64,000 nucleotides of DNA, taken from Streptomyces coeruleorubidus. GTDB lineage: Bacteria; Actinomycetota; Actinomycetes; Streptomycetales; Streptomycetaceae. Every line of letters starts with the position of its first letter. The first letter of the stretch is position 1. Shown here piece by piece: positions 33,839 to 46,523 of this stretch. The DNA lies in NCBI RefSeq assembly GCF_028885415.1, contig NZ_CP118527.1:7874001-7938000 (forward strand). Direction: 5' to 3'. Under the pieces are notes generated by a model. That model saw only the letters and a program-made list of their open reading frames with translations, did no database searches and had not been told where the DNA came from. The position numbers and the translations under genes are program-made.

Positions 33839-34364
33839 GGTCCGGCCTGGCAAGGGAGGGGGCCGGTCCGGTGGGTCGGGGTGTGGTTGCGTGGGTGTGG
33901 GTTCCCGCCCGGCGGCTGAGGTCCGGCCTGGCCCGGACGCGAGCCGACCGGAGACGAGCCGACCGGAGGCGACCCGGCCGGAGGCGAGCCGGCCGGAGGC
34001 GACCCGGCCGGAGGCGACCCGGCCGGAGGCGAGCCGGCCGGAGGCGAGCCGGCCGGAGGCGACCCGGCCCGGCCGTGGTCGCCCGGTGCGCGGTCTCGCC
34101 TCGCACCGGGTCCGTACCCGGGCCTGTTCCCCGAGTCCCCGAGCAGGCGGACGCCGGTCCGGAGGTGGCCCGGTGGGCCGGAGAGTGGTGCCGCGGGCGT
34201 GGGTTCCCGGACACCCGTCGAGGACCGACCGGGGCCGGAGGCGGGCCGGGCCGGGGGCGAGCCGGCCCGGCCGCGGTCGTCCGATCCGAGGGCTCGCCTC
34301 GCATCCGTACCCGGGCCTGTTCCCCGGGTCTCCACACACGCGGCGAGCCCGCCGCCCTGCCCTC
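33839..34364. repeat. Gene-free gap with decayed copies of the cobK 3' end
   Basis: The end of cobK (GGTTCCCGGCCGGCGGCTGAGGTCCGGCCTGGC, about 33822-33854) recurs nearly intact at about 33900-33933. A third, more diverged copy lies near 34150-34215, where EVARWAGEWCRGRGFP can be read. The block CGTACCCGGGCCTGTTCCCC also occurs twice (near 34111 and 34308). The region looks like local duplication and decay, and contains the 15-bp array. Confidence 0.75.
33941..34074. repeat. 15-bp tandem repeat array, about nine units
   Basis: Units of the form GASCCGRCCGGAGGC follow each other without spacing from 33941; the variants are GAGCCGACC, GACCCGGCC and GAGCCGGCC plus GGAGGC. Period is exactly 15 bp. 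The array is between cobK and cobIJ, outside any supported gene. Confidence 0.9.
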
Positions 34365-35855
34365 TCACGCCTCCGGATAACGCCGCGGAGTCCACACGAT
34401 CTCCTCGCCGTCCCGGCGCCGTACGGCCCGGGTCTGGGAGGAGCCGATCAGCAGGATCGTGCGCATGTCGACCTCGGCCGGATCCAGATCGGCCAGTCGT
34501 ACGATCCGGACGCGTTCGCCGGTGCCGCCCACGTCCCGCGCCACCACGACCGGGGTGTCCGGCGCCCGGTGCTCCAGCAGCAGCTCGCGTGCCTTGCCCA
34601 CCTGCCAGGTGCGACTGCGCGAGCCGGGGTTGTACAGGGCCAGCACCAGATCCGCCGCGGCCGCCGCGTGCAGCCGTTCGGCGATGACCTCCCAGGGCTT
34701 GAGCCGGTCGGAGAGCGAGATGGCGGCGTAGTCGTGGCCGAGCGGGGCGCCCGCGCGGGCCGCTGCCGCGTTGGCGGCGGTCACGCCCGGCAGCACCCGC
34801 ACCGGGACGTCCGCGTACTCCTCCTGGGAGGCGACCTCCAGGACGGCCGTCGCCATGGCGAAGACGCCCGGGTCGCCGCCGGAGACGACCGCGACCCGCC
34901 GCCCGCGCCGGGCCAGATCGAGGGCGAACTCGGCGCGCTCCGACTCCACCCGGTTGTCCGAGCCGTGCCGGACCTGCCCGGGCCGCCGCGGCACCCGGTC
35001 GAGGTAGGTCGTGTAGCCGACCAGGTCGTCGGCGGCGGCCAGCGCACCCCGGGTCTCGGGCGTCAGCCACAGCGGACCGGCCGGCCCGGTCCCGACCACG
35101 ACGACCTCGCCCCGCTCCCGGGCCTCCGGCCGCTCGGCGCCGGCCTGACTCGGCAGCACGGCCACCGAGAAGTACGGCACCGACTCCGCGTCCACGTCGG
35201 CCAGTTCGGCGAGCCGCTCCCCGGCCATGGTGGCCCGCTCGACATACCGGGCCTCACCCAGCCGCCCCGAACCCTCCAGCGCGCCGCGCACCTTGGTGAA
35301 GGTCCGTCCCAGCTTCATCACCACGGCCGCGTCGGTCGAGGCCAGCCGCGCGGTCAGCTCCTCCTCGGGCAGGGTGCCCGGCAGGATGGTCAGCACCTCC
35401 TCGCCCTCGGCGAGCGGCGTGCCCAGCCGGGCGGCGGCGGCCGACACGGACGTGACGCCGGGGATCACCTCGGTGTCGTAGCGGTCGGCGAGCCGCTTGT
35501 GCATGTGCATGTAGGAGCCGTAGAAGAGCGGATCGCCCTCGGCGAGGACCGCGACCGTCCGCCCCGCGTCCAGGTGCGCGGCGAGCCGGGCCGACGCCTC
35601 GGCGTAGAACTCCTCGATCGCGCCCTGGTATCCGCCGGGGTGGTCGGTGGTCTCGGTCGTGACCGGGTAGACCAGCCGCTCCTCGATGTGGTCGGCGCGG
35701 ATGTGCTGCGCCGCGATCGAGCGGGCGATGGAACGCCCGTGCCGGGCGCTGTGGTACGCGATCACGTCCGCCTCGGCGATGACCTCCACGGCCCGTACGG
35801 TCATCAGGGACGGGTCACCGGGGCCGAGCCCCACCCCGTACAGCTTGCCGCTCAC
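34365..35855 (-). CDS. cobIJ: Precorrin-2 C20-methyltransferase / precorrin-3B C17-methyltransferase fusion
   Basis: A 496-residue fusion of two SAM tetrapyrrole methylases. Residues of about 1-240 are CobI ([40 protein letters not shown] and [17 protein letters not shown]). Residues of about 248-496 are CobJ ([37 protein letters not shown] and [20 protein letters not shown]). Fusion is usual in actinobacteria and channels precorrin-2 to precorrin-4. The GTG start overlaps the cobH stop (GTGA). Confidence 0.96.
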   Translation of the reverse strand: MSGKLYGVGLGPGDPSLMTVRAVEVIAEADVIAYHSARHGRSIARSIAAQHIRADHIEERLVYPVTTETTDHPGGYQGAIEEFYAEASARLAAHLDAGRTVAVLAEGDPLFYGSYMHMHKRLADRYDTEVIPGVTSVSAAAARLGTPLAEGEEVLTILPGTLPEEELTARLASTDAAVVMKLGRTFTKVRGALEGSGRLGEARYVERATMAGERLAELADVDAESVPYFSVAVLPSQAGAERPEARERGEVVVVGTGPAGPLWLTPETRGALAAADDLVGYTTYLDRVPRRPGQVRHGSDNRVESERAEFALDLARRGRRVAVVSGGDPGVFAMATAVLEVASQEEYADVPVRVLPGVTAANAAAARAGAPLGHDYAAISLSDRLKPWEVIAERLHAAAAADLVLALYNPGSRSRTWQVGKARELLLEHRAPDTPVVVARDVGGTGERVRIVRLADLDPAEVDMRTILLIGSSQTRAVRRRDGEEIVWTPRRYPEA

Positions 35856-36526
35856 TCTTCCTCACTCGCGATCGCGTTGAGCGCGGCGGCGGCGATGGCG
35901 CTGCCCCCGCGACGACCGCGCACGACCAGGTGCTCGAGACCGGACGGATGCGCGGCCAGGGCGTCCTTGGACTCGGCGGCCCCGACGAAGCCGACCGGCA
36001 CGCCGATCACGGCGGCCGGGCGGGGAGCCCCCTCCTCGATCATCTCCAGCAGCCGGAACAGCGCTGTCGGCGCGTTGCCGACGGCGACCACCGAGCCCTC
36101 CAGCCGGTCCCGCCACAGCTCCAGCGCGGCGGCGCTGCGCGTGGTGCCCAGCTTCGCGGCCAGCTCCGGCACGGACGGGTCGGAGAGCGTGCAGAGGACG
36201 TCGTTGCCGGCGGGCAGCCGCTTGCGCGTCACCCCGCTGGCCACCATCTGCACGTCGGTGAAGATCGGCGCGCCCGCGCGCAGGGCCGCACGGGCACGGG
36301 CCACCACGGCCGGCGTGTAGGCCAGGTCCCGTACGAGGTCGACCATTCCGCAGGCGTGGATCATCCGGACCGCGACCTGGCTGACGTCGGCGGGCAGGGC
36401 CGCGAGGTCCGCCTCCGCGCGGATGGTGGCGAAGGACTGGCGGTAGATGGCCGCGCCGTCCTTCTCGTAGTCGTACGTGGTCACGGTGGTCTTCTCGCTG
36501 CTCTCGGTCGTCGTAGGGGTGGTCAT
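35852..36526 (-). CDS. cobH: Precorrin-8X methylmutase
   Basis: A 224-residue isomerase that moves a methyl from C11 to C12 of precorrin-8X, giving hydrogenobyrinate. The catalytic His lies in [18 protein letters not shown]; other marks are [37 protein letters not shown] and [15 protein letters not shown]. The start ATG overlaps the cobG stop (ATGA) and its stop overlaps cobIJ, so cobG-cobH-cobIJ is a tightly coupled operon. Confidence 0.96.
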   Translation of the reverse strand: MTTPTTTESSEKTTVTTYDYEKDGAAIYRQSFATIRAEADLAALPADVSQVAVRMIHACGMVDLVRDLAYTPAVVARARAALRAGAPIFTDVQMVASGVTRKRLPAGNDVLCTLSDPSVPELAAKLGTTRSAAALELWRDRLEGSVVAVGNAPTALFRLLEMIEEGAPRPAAVIGVPVGFVGAAESKDALAAHPSGLEHLVVRGRRGGSAIAAAALNAIASEEE

Positions 36527-37797
36527 GAGGTGATCTCCGCCAGAGCGGCGGCGAGTCGGGCGGGGTCGTTCATCGAGGTGGTCCGGGGTTCCTCGCCGTG
36601 TACGGCGGTGGAGAGCCGGTAGCCGCCTCCCGGAGCGGCGACCACGTCGACGCGGTCGCCTCGGGGATGTCCGCAGCGGCGTTCGCAGCCGGACCAGTAC
36701 AGGGGCAGGCCGTGCGCGCCGATCGCGCCGAGGGTTTCGGCCGCGTCGGTCCGTACGTCCGCCTGCGACTTGGCGCATCCGGGCCTGCCGACGCAGGCGC
36801 CGACGCGCAGCCAGGGGGAGCCGGGGTCGGTGACGAGGCCGGTGGCGGCGAGGCGGGCGAGGGACTCGTCCGCGTGGGTCCCCTGTGTGGGAAGAACCAC
36901 ACCGCGCCACGGGGTCAGACGCAGCTCACCGGCGGCGACGTGCGTCAGTTCCCGCCATTGGCGCGCCGAGAGCCGTCCCAGGGGTACGTGCACGGACAGG
37001 CCGTGACCCACAACTCCCGGGGGCGGTCCGTCCGTACGGTCGGTCTCCCGGCCCCGCCGCTCGTGGCGGATGCCCTCGGCCGTCAGTCGCCGGCCGACCG
37101 TGTCGAGCAACTTTCCCTCGGGAAGGGCGAGTTCAGCCATGCGCCAGACCCTTGCCCCGCTCGCCCGGGCCGCCTCCAGGAAGGTCTCCGCGGCCAGCAG
37201 CGCGGCCCGCGCCGCCTCCTCGATGGAGATCTGAAGCGCTTCTCCGGCCGCTCCGAGGCCGACTCGCGCACCGCCGTCCGCCGTAGCCCGTACCGTCACA
37301 TCGGCATCGAGCCCGGCCACGTCCCCGCGCCCGTCGTCGAGCGCGAACAGGAAACGCCCCGACAAGGCCTGCGCCGCCTCGCTCGCGCACAGCGCCGCGT
37401 CGAGGTCCGTCAGCCAGGGCCGTACGTCCAGCACGCCCCGCCCGTCGAGACCGGACAGCGGCGAGGCCACGATGTTGCGCACCCGCTCGTGCCCGCGCGA
37501 GGGCAGCAGCCCGGCAGCGTCCAGCAGCCCGGCCAACTCCCCGCCGCAGCCGCCGTCCAGCCCTCGCAGCTGCACGTTGCCGCGCGAGGTCAGATGCAGC
37601 TCCCCGTCGCCCAGCCGCTCCGCCGCGTCGGCGAGCGCCTCCGCCTGCCGCACGGTCAGGACCCCGCCGGGGATCCGGACTCGGGCCAGCGCGCCGTCGT
37701 CCGCCGCGTGCAGCCGCAGCGTCCCCGGGCAGGCGTCACCGCGGTCCCGGGAGACCGCTGTGGCCTGGGGCGATGAACGGAGGGCAGGCGTGGGCAT
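36523..37797 (-). CDS. cobG: Precorrin-3B synthase (CobG)
   Basis: A sirohaem/Fe-S monooxygenase of about 424 residues that contracts the ring path in aerobic cobalamin synthesis, using O2. Two ferredoxin-like halves carry [17 protein letters not shown] and [16 protein letters not shown]. The [4Fe-4S] cysteines are in [16 protein letters not shown] and [13 protein letters not shown] use the ATG starting MPTPALRS; ATGs at 37809, 37818 and 37821 are possible and none has a strong ribosome-binding site. First gene of cobG-cobH-cobIJ and divergent from the riboswitch-controlled cobN. Confidence 0.9.
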   Translation of the reverse strand: MPTPALRSSPQATAVSRDRGDACPGTLRLHAADDGALARVRIPGGVLTVRQAEALADAAERLGDGELHLTSRGNVQLRGLDGGCGGELAGLLDAAGLLPSRGHERVRNIVASPLSGLDGRGVLDVRPWLTDLDAALCASEAAQALSGRFLFALDDGRGDVAGLDADVTVRATADGGARVGLGAAGEALQISIEEAARAALLAAETFLEAARASGARVWRMAELALPEGKLLDTVGRRLTAEGIRHERRGRETDRTDGPPPGVVGHGLSVHVPLGRLSARQWRELTHVAAGELRLTPWRGVVLPTQGTHADESLARLAATGLVTDPGSPWLRVGACVGRPGCAKSQADVRTDAAETLGAIGAHGLPLYWSGCERRCGHPRGDRVDVVAAPGGGYRLSTAVHGEEPRTTSMNDPARLAAALAEITS

Positions 37798-37805
37798 GGC
37801 GGCGA

Positions 37806-37834
37806 GCATACCTACCATCACACCGGGTGTATGC
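37806..37834. promoter_or_regulatory. Nested dyads in the cobG-cobN divergent region
   Basis: GCATAC (37806-37811) pairs with GTATGC (37829-37834), and inside them ACACC-G-GGTGT (37820-37830) is a perfect palindrome. It lies over the likely cobG start or promoter. A regulator is not known. Confidence 0.4.
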
Positions 37835-37867
37835 CCCGCCCTTTTCCCCCGCCCCTTACTATGCTCC

Positions 37868-38043
37868 TCGGTGGATCATCCGGTCCGCCGACGCCACGAC
37901 GGCGACAGGGGAGGAAGCCCGGTGCGAGTCCGGCGCGGTCCCGCCACTGTGAGCCCGGCCCCCACGGGCCGGGCGAGCCAGGAACTCCCGCCGTCCCACC
38001 ACCCGCCCGGGGCGCGGACACCCCGAGGAAGGCCAGCCGCCGC
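37868..38043 (+). ncRNA. Cobalamin riboswitch in the cobN leader
   Basis: The sequence shows the conserved B12-riboswitch pieces in order: GGGGAGGAAGCCCGGTGCGA, GTCCGGC, the B12 box CCGCCACTGTGA, a GC-rich hairpin (GCCCGGCC...GGCCGGGC) and AGCCAGGAACTCC. After it, GAGGAAGG, the cobN ribosome-binding site, lies 11 bp from the ATG; sequestering it on adenosylcobalamin binding would stop translation. The switch points only at cobN; the leftward cobG operon has no copy. The 5' boundary is approximate. Confidence 0.9.
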
Positions 38044-41670
<3,627 letters not shown>

Positions 41671-41731
41671 CCCGCCGCCCGCCGTTCCCTGTCGCCGTGC
41701 CGTGCCGTGCCGGGATCGGTGCAGCCGCCGG

Positions 41732-42874
41732 TCAACGCGGTGGACCGACCTCGCGGAAGTCGGACTTGCGGATCCTTCCGTGGACGCCCTTCACGCCGTC
41801 GACGACCTGGGAGACCGCGAAGTCACCGGCCGCGCTGAGGTACGCCATCGCCAGATGGCGGTCGATGCCGTAGTCGGTCACGAGCAGGTCCAGCGCGCAG
41901 CGCACGCAGTCGCGCATCGCCTCGTCCAGATCCTCGTCCAGCCCGATCGGCACGAGGTGCTCGTCCGTCTCGGCGAACGGGGTGACGCGGCCGTGTCCGG
42001 GCCGCAGCGCCGCACCGCCGGGCACCACCTCGAGCTTCACGGTGGCGCGCAACGACGCCTCGAACGCGGTGAGGGCGACCTCGCCGTCGCCCTGCGCGAA
42101 GTGGGGGTCCCCGAAGTAGACCAGCGCGTCGTCGACCTGTACGGGGAGGAACAGCGTGGTGCCCTCGCCGAGCAGGGAGACGTCGATGTTGCCGCCGTGC
42201 CGCCCTGGCGGCACCGAGTGAGGCCGTTCGCTCCCGGGCACCGCCACGCCCATCACGCCGAGGAACGGCCGCAGCGGGAAGCGCAGTGAGCCGCGGGAGG
42301 GGTCCGTCCGGTCCACCGCCATCCGGCCCCACGCGCCGTGGCGCTCCGCGTGCGCGGTCGCGAAGGTCATCACGGGACCGGGCAGCGACGGCATCTCACC
42401 GGGGAGCGCGCCGAATCCGTGCCGTGCGGAGACCAGGCCGTACGGAACCCGCGGTGTGAGGCCGAGGACGCTCACGGCGAGCAGGTCGCCGGGCCGGGCG
42501 CCGGCCACGGCGATCGGACCGGTGACCAGGTGCGGCCCGTCGTCGTCGAAGTCGTGCGGCATGCCGGAGTCCGCGACCTGCTGGGCGTCGTCGAGCACAT
42601 CGGCGCCGCCGACGCCGTAACGGGCGAAGAACTCACGCGGGTCACGGCCCTGATCCTCCAGGACTCCCTCGTGGCTGATCGTGTCGACCGTGACGACGGC
42701 GCCCGGCTGCACGACCGCGCACGGTGAGTCCGCCTCGCACGGAAGGCGACCCCACAGGGTGTTCCCGGGCGTGGCCGGAACGTAGGTCGTGGACGGGATC
42801 GATCCGTGGCCGGGCTGGAGGACCGGGAAGCCGGTCGCGGCGACGTCGAGGAGGGGCGAGTCGATCGCTGGCAT
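41732..42874 (-). CDS. Acetamidase/formamidase family protein
   Basis: A 380-residue beta-rich hydrolase of the FmdA/AmdA family, which cleaves small amides to acid and ammonia. Family features: an N-terminal GHGSIPSTTYVPATPGNTLW, VVTVDTISHEGVLEDQG, HLVTGPIAVAGARPGDLLAV, GGNIDVSLLGEGTTLFLPV and VYFGDPHFAQGDGEV. AAAGG precedes the ATG. Leftmost gene of the accessory catabolic island and last in the leftward adh-P450-acetamidase set; it has its own pair of CTCGYAWTG-type motifs upstream. It may remove an amide or formyl group from an intermediate. Confidence 0.88.
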   Translation of the reverse strand: MPAIDSPLLDVAATGFPVLQPGHGSIPSTTYVPATPGNTLWGRLPCEADSPCAVVQPGAVVTVDTISHEGVLEDQGRDPREFFARYGVGGADVLDDAQQVADSGMPHDFDDDGPHLVTGPIAVAGARPGDLLAVSVLGLTPRVPYGLVSARHGFGALPGEMPSLPGPVMTFATAHAERHGAWGRMAVDRTDPSRGSLRFPLRPFLGVMGVAVPGSERPHSVPPGRHGGNIDVSLLGEGTTLFLPVQVDDALVYFGDPHFAQGDGEVALTAFEASLRATVKLEVVPGGAALRPGHGRVTPFAETDEHLVPIGLDEDLDEAMRDCVRCALDLLVTDYGIDRHLAMAYLSAAGDFAVSQVVDGVKGVHGRIRKSDFREVGPPR

Positions 42875-42960
42875 GGCCAACCTTTCGGGGAAGGGATGGC
42901 CCGACGCTAGGAACGTCTCGTTGCCGTGCTGTTTCGCGAGGAGGTCCGCGCAGTAACACT

Positions 42961-42991
42961 GTCTCGTATTGCAACATGGCATCTCGCAATC
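42961..42991. promoter_or_regulatory. Island operator pair A (upstream of acetamidase)
   Basis: TCTCGTATTG (42962-42971) and TCTCGCAATC (42982-42991) are direct repeats exactly 20 bp apart, between the acetamidase start and the P450 stop. A weaker relative GTCTCGTTGC lies at about 42915. The same motif occurs at four other places in the island. Confidence 0.6.
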
Positions 42992-43012
42992 TAGGCGACC
43001 CTCGGCCTGGGA

Positions 43013-45226
43013 TCAGAGGTCGAGGACGAGCCGGTCGCCCTGGCAGCGGCCGACGCAGATCATCATCGAGCGCCCCGCAAGACGTTCCTCTTCGCTGAGC
43101 ACGGAGTCCCGGTGTTCCGGCGCACCGGCGAGCACACGGGTCTCGCAGGCGCCGCAGTACCCCTTCTCGCAGTCGTAGGACAAGCCGCTCACGGCATCGC
43201 GCAGGACCTCGATGAGGCGGCGGTCGGCCGGCACGGTGAGCGTGACTCCCGTGCGCGCGAGCCGCACCTCGAAGGGCCGGTTCGCCGCGGCGTCGAACGC
43301 CGTCTCCAGGTCGTCGCCTGCGGTGAAGCGCTCCAGGTGCAGCCGGTCGGTGAGGCCCAGGCGGGCGCATTCGTGCTCGACGGCCGCCAGCATCGGCGCC
43401 GGCCCGCATGCGTAGACCGCGGTGTCCGCGTCCAGCCCGCCCAGCAGTCGCGGGAGGTCCGGCAGCCCGGCCTCGTCCTGTGGGAGCAGGGTGAGCGCGT
43501 CGCCGGCGACGGCGGCGAGCTCGTCGGCGAACGCCATCGCCCTGCGCGTGCGTCCGCCGTACACGACGGTGAAGGGCGTGCCGCGTCCGGTGGCCTCGCG
43601 GACCATCGCGAGGATCGGTGTGACGCCGATGCCGCCGGCGAGGAACAGGTAGGACGGCGCCGGCGTGAGCGGAAAATGGTTGCGCGGCCCGCGTATCGCG
43701 AACGTGGCTCCCGGGCGGGCCAGTTCGTGGAGTTCCACCGACCCGCCCCGGCCCTGTGGCTCGCGCAGGACGCCGATGCGCCACGTCGTGGCGTCGGCGG
43801 GGTCACCGCACAGCGAGTACTGACGCAGCCGGCCCGAGGGCAGACGCAGCTCGACGTGCGCGCCGGGCCGCCACGCGGGGAGTTCGGCTCCGTCCGGCAG
43901 GCCGAGGCCGACGGCGACGACGCCCTCCGCCGCGGCGTGCACCGCGGTCACCCGCAGCGGGGTGGGCGTGCTCAGCGCGCGGACCGTTCCTGCCGACGCG
44001 GTCGCCCGGGGGCCGGGCGTGAAGACCGCCGGGACCGCGTCCCAGCCGGACTGGTTGCCGCGCGTCGGGTAGGGCACGAGCCCCTCCTCGATCACCCGGT
44101 AGTCGGGCAGCCGGGTCAGGACCTGCGTCATCATCGCGCGGAACATGGCTCGGGCGAGGTGCGCGCCGGCACACCGGTGCGAGCCGATCCCGAAGCTGAG
44201 GTGGCGACTGGCGTCGCGGTCCAGCCGTACCCGCTCGGGGTCGGGGAACACGGCGGGATCGTGGTTCGCGGCGACCCACGGGATCAGCACCCGGTCGCCC
44301 GTGCGCATCGGGCAGCCACCGACCTCGACGTCCTCGGTGACCGTGCGGGCCATCGACTGCGACGGGGCGAAGGCGCGGAGGAACTCCTCGGTCGCGGTGT
44401 CCAGCAGATCCAGGGAGTCGATCAGTCTCTGCCGCTGCTCGGGGTGGCGGGCGAGGTGGACGAGCGTCGATCCGGTCAGGGAGGTGGTGGTGTCGACGCC
44501 GCCGGCGATGAGCAGGCCGATCACCGACACCAGCTCGTCCTCGCCGAACTCGCTGCCGTCGCCGCGCCGGCCGGCCACCAGGGTGCTGACCGCGTCGGCC
44601 CGTGGAGCGGAGCGGCGCTCGGCGATCAGCTCGCGGATACGCCGGTCCATGTAGGCCAGTCCGGCGGCCCCGCGCACGGCGCGCTCGCTGCCGGCCGGCG
44701 CGGCGAAGATGTCGTGGATCGGCCCGGCCAGCTTCGCCCAGTCCTCCTCGGGGAAACCGAGCCAGTCCAGGGTGACCGCGGCCGGCAGCGGGTTGGTGAG
44801 GTCGCGGACGAAGTCGCAGGAGCCGAGCTCGATGAAGTCGTCGACGACGCGGGCGGCGTGGCGCTCGATCATGGGTACCAGTCGCTCGACCGCCTCCGGG
44901 GTCAGCAGCGGGTTGATCAGTTGCCGGTACTCGGCCGAACGCGGCGGGTCGAGCTCGATCGGGTACTGCTCCAGCCCCGGTCCTTTGGGGATGACGATGC
45001 CGACCCCCTGCCCGCCGTGGTCGCTGCGGGCCGAGGAGAACGTCGCGTCGTCGCGGGCGATACGGGCCACGTCGGCGTACCGCGTCGTGTAGTGGAAGCC
45101 GCCATGGGCGGCGGAGCGGCCTACCGGGCAGGTCTCGCGGAAGCGCGCGTAGTAGGCGACCGGATCGGCGTTGGCCTCGTCGGAATGGTGGTCGAAGTCG
45201 CTGTCGAAGGCGATGTCGGCGGACAT
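43013..45226 (-). CDS. Self-sufficient cytochrome P450-phthalate dioxygenase reductase fusion (CYP116B-like)
   Basis: A 737-residue single-chain monooxygenase. Residues 1-405 are a P450: I-helix AGGVDTTT (241-248), ExxR in EEFLR, and haem ligand Cys352 in FGIGSHRCAGAHLAR. Residues of about 420-737 are a phthalate-family reductase: FMN motif RQYSL (468-472), NAD-binding GGIGVTPI (531-538) and CGP (608-610), and a C-terminal [2Fe-2S] centre with Cys686, Cys691, Cys694 and Cys724. This order is that of class VII P450s such as P450RhF, which take electrons from NAD(P)H without partners. Substrate unknown; hydroxylation or O/N-dealkylation are typical. Lies between adh and acetamidase genes. Confidence 0.93.
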   Translation of the reverse strand: MSADIAFDSDFDHHSDEANADPVAYYARFRETCPVGRSAAHGGFHYTTRYADVARIARDDATFSSARSDHGGQGVGIVIPKGPGLEQYPIELDPPRSAEYRQLINPLLTPEAVERLVPMIERHAARVVDDFIELGSCDFVRDLTNPLPAAVTLDWLGFPEEDWAKLAGPIHDIFAAPAGSERAVRGAAGLAYMDRRIRELIAERRSAPRADAVSTLVAGRRGDGSEFGEDELVSVIGLLIAGGVDTTTSLTGSTLVHLARHPEQRQRLIDSLDLLDTATEEFLRAFAPSQSMARTVTEDVEVGGCPMRTGDRVLIPWVAANHDPAVFPDPERVRLDRDASRHLSFGIGSHRCAGAHLARAMFRAMMTQVLTRLPDYRVIEEGLVPYPTRGNQSGWDAVPAVFTPGPRATASAGTVRALSTPTPLRVTAVHAAAEGVVAVGLGLPDGAELPAWRPGAHVELRLPSGRLRQYSLCGDPADATTWRIGVLREPQGRGGSVELHELARPGATFAIRGPRNHFPLTPAPSYLFLAGGIGVTPILAMVREATGRGTPFTVVYGGRTRRAMAFADELAAVAGDALTLLPQDEAGLPDLPRLLGGLDADTAVYACGPAPMLAAVEHECARLGLTDRLHLERFTAGDDLETAFDAAANRPFEVRLARTGVTLTVPADRRLIEVLRDAVSGLSYDCEKGYCGACETRVLAGAPEHRDSVLSEEERLAGRSMMICVGRCQGDRLVLDL

Positions 45227-45367
45227 GGTGGGCACGCTCCACGTGCTCGGACCTGTGCGCGGTGTTGTCCGGCCGCGCCACCGGAAGTCTGCTGCCTCAT
45301 CGGCGTCGGTCACCCTAAGGTGCCGCCGCCGCGGGTGACAACGTCTCGTGGACGGAGCTGCCGGTGC

Positions 45368-46450
45368 TCAGAAGGTCAGCACGGCTTTGCCGACCGAGCC
45401 GGACCGGACGGCCGCGACGGCCTCGTTGATCTGCTCGAACGGGAAGTAGGTGATCATCTTCTCGACCGGGAACCGGCCCTTGGCGTTGAGTTCGAGCAGC
45501 TTCGGCAGGAACAGCTGCGGCAGGCTGGACCCGGCGATGATGCCGGTGACGGTGCGCCCGTTGAGGATGCTGCGCCACTCGAAGCTCATCGACTCGCTGG
45601 GGCCGATGCCGATGACACCGGCGCGGCCGAGCGGCCCGAGAGCCTCCACCGCGGTGCGCAGGACGTCCTCGCGCCCGGTCGTGTCGATCACGAAGTCGAA
45701 GCCCTCGGGGACGAGGGCCGCCAGCTGCTCGGCGACCGCCCCGGCCGAGGAGTCGACGGTGTGCGTCGCTCCGAAGCCGCGGGCCGCCTCCAGCTTGGCC
45801 GGGTTCACGTCGACGGCGGCCACGACCTCGCAGCCGCTCAGCGAGGCGGCGATGACCGCGGCCACGCCGACTGCCCCTGCCCCGAAGACCGCGATCGACG
45901 AGCCGGGGCGCGGCTGGAGGACGTTGAGCACGCCGCCGGCCCCGGTCTGGAAGCCGCAGCCGAAGGGCCCGGCCCGCAGCAGGTCCAGTGACGGGTCGAT
46001 CTTCACGACCGCCCGCTCGGGCGCGACGACGTGACTGGCGAACGACGACTGCCCGAGGAAGTGGGCGTTGACCTCCCGCCCCTCGTGGGTCACCGCGGTG
46101 GACCCGTCGGGCCGGCGCCCGGAGAAGTTCACCGCGTCGAAGTCGCGGCAGTAGGCGGGCGAACCGGTGCGGCACAGCGTGCACGTGCCGCACGACGTGA
46201 AGGACATGGCGACGTGGTCGCCCGGGCGTACGGAGGTGACGTGGGCGCCGGCCTTCTCGACGACGCCCGCCCCTTCGTGCCCGAGCAGCGCGGGCGTGGG
46301 GAAGAAACCGGCGAACTCGAGGTCGGTACCGCAGATGCCGACGCCCGCGACACGGACGAGCACCTCGTCCGGGCGGGGCTCGTCGAGGTCCACCTCCGTC
46401 AGGACGAACGGTTGTCCGGGGTGCTCCAGCAGAGCGGCGGTGGCACGCAC
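45368..46450 (-). CDS. Zinc-dependent aryl/benzyl-type alcohol dehydrogenase
   Basis: A 360-residue NAD-dependent medium-chain dehydrogenase. Catalytic zinc ligands lie in GVGICGTDLEFAG and LLGHEGAGVVE; four structural-zinc cysteines lie in SCGTCTLCRTGSPAYC; the third catalytic-zinc ligand is in FGCGFQTGAGGVLNV, a pattern of the benzyl/aryl alcohol dehydrogenase subgroup. The Rossmann motif is AVFGAGAVGVAAVIAA. GTG 46450 follows GGAGG. Divergent from an aldehyde dehydrogenase, so the pair could oxidise alcohol to acid through an aldehyde. Confidence 0.92.
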   Translation of the reverse strand: MRATAALLEHPGQPFVLTEVDLDEPRPDEVLVRVAGVGICGTDLEFAGFFPTPALLGHEGAGVVEKAGAHVTSVRPGDHVAMSFTSCGTCTLCRTGSPAYCRDFDAVNFSGRRPDGSTAVTHEGREVNAHFLGQSSFASHVVAPERAVVKIDPSLDLLRAGPFGCGFQTGAGGVLNVLQPRPGSSIAVFGAGAVGVAAVIAASLSGCEVVAAVDVNPAKLEAARGFGATHTVDSSAGAVAEQLAALVPEGFDFVIDTTGREDVLRTAVEALGPLGRAGVIGIGPSESMSFEWRSILNGRTVTGIIAGSSLPQLFLPKLLELNAKGRFPVEKMITYFPFEQINEAVAAVRSGSVGKAVLTF

Positions 46451-46458
46451 AGGGCCTC

Positions 46459-46493
46459 CTCGTTACCTCACATAGCGAGACCGCATATTGACA
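46459..46493. promoter_or_regulatory. Island operator B and divergent adh/aldehyde dehydrogenase promoter
   Basis: CTCACATAGCGAG (46467-46479) is an imperfect 13-bp palindrome of the island motif, with a partial copy CTCGTTAC just before it. A perfect -35 TTGACA is at 46488-46493, 36 bp before the rightward ATG; the -10 is poor (CAAGGT). Confidence 0.55.
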
Positions 46494-46523
46494 TGCGCGA
46501 CAGGGTCGGTCAAGGTTCGCCCT

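Noticed and set aside
33941..34074. The 15-bp array as a possible CRISPR
   Set aside because: Units abut without spacers and vary inside the repeat, so it is a simple tandem repeat.
33891..34330. Repetitive peptide (SRPEATRPEA...) read from the array as a possible gene
   Set aside because: It exists only because the 15-bp unit is a multiple of three; no start, ribosome-binding site or domain is present.
45330..45350. ACGTCTCGTGGACGG as another copy of the island operator
   Set aside because: Only the TCTCG part matches and the rest of the motif is absent; left out of the nine copies.
43112..45991. A 959-codon rightward frame opposite the P450 fusion
   Set aside because: No start signal and no recognisable domain; the opposite strand encodes an intact P450-reductase with all cofactor motifs.
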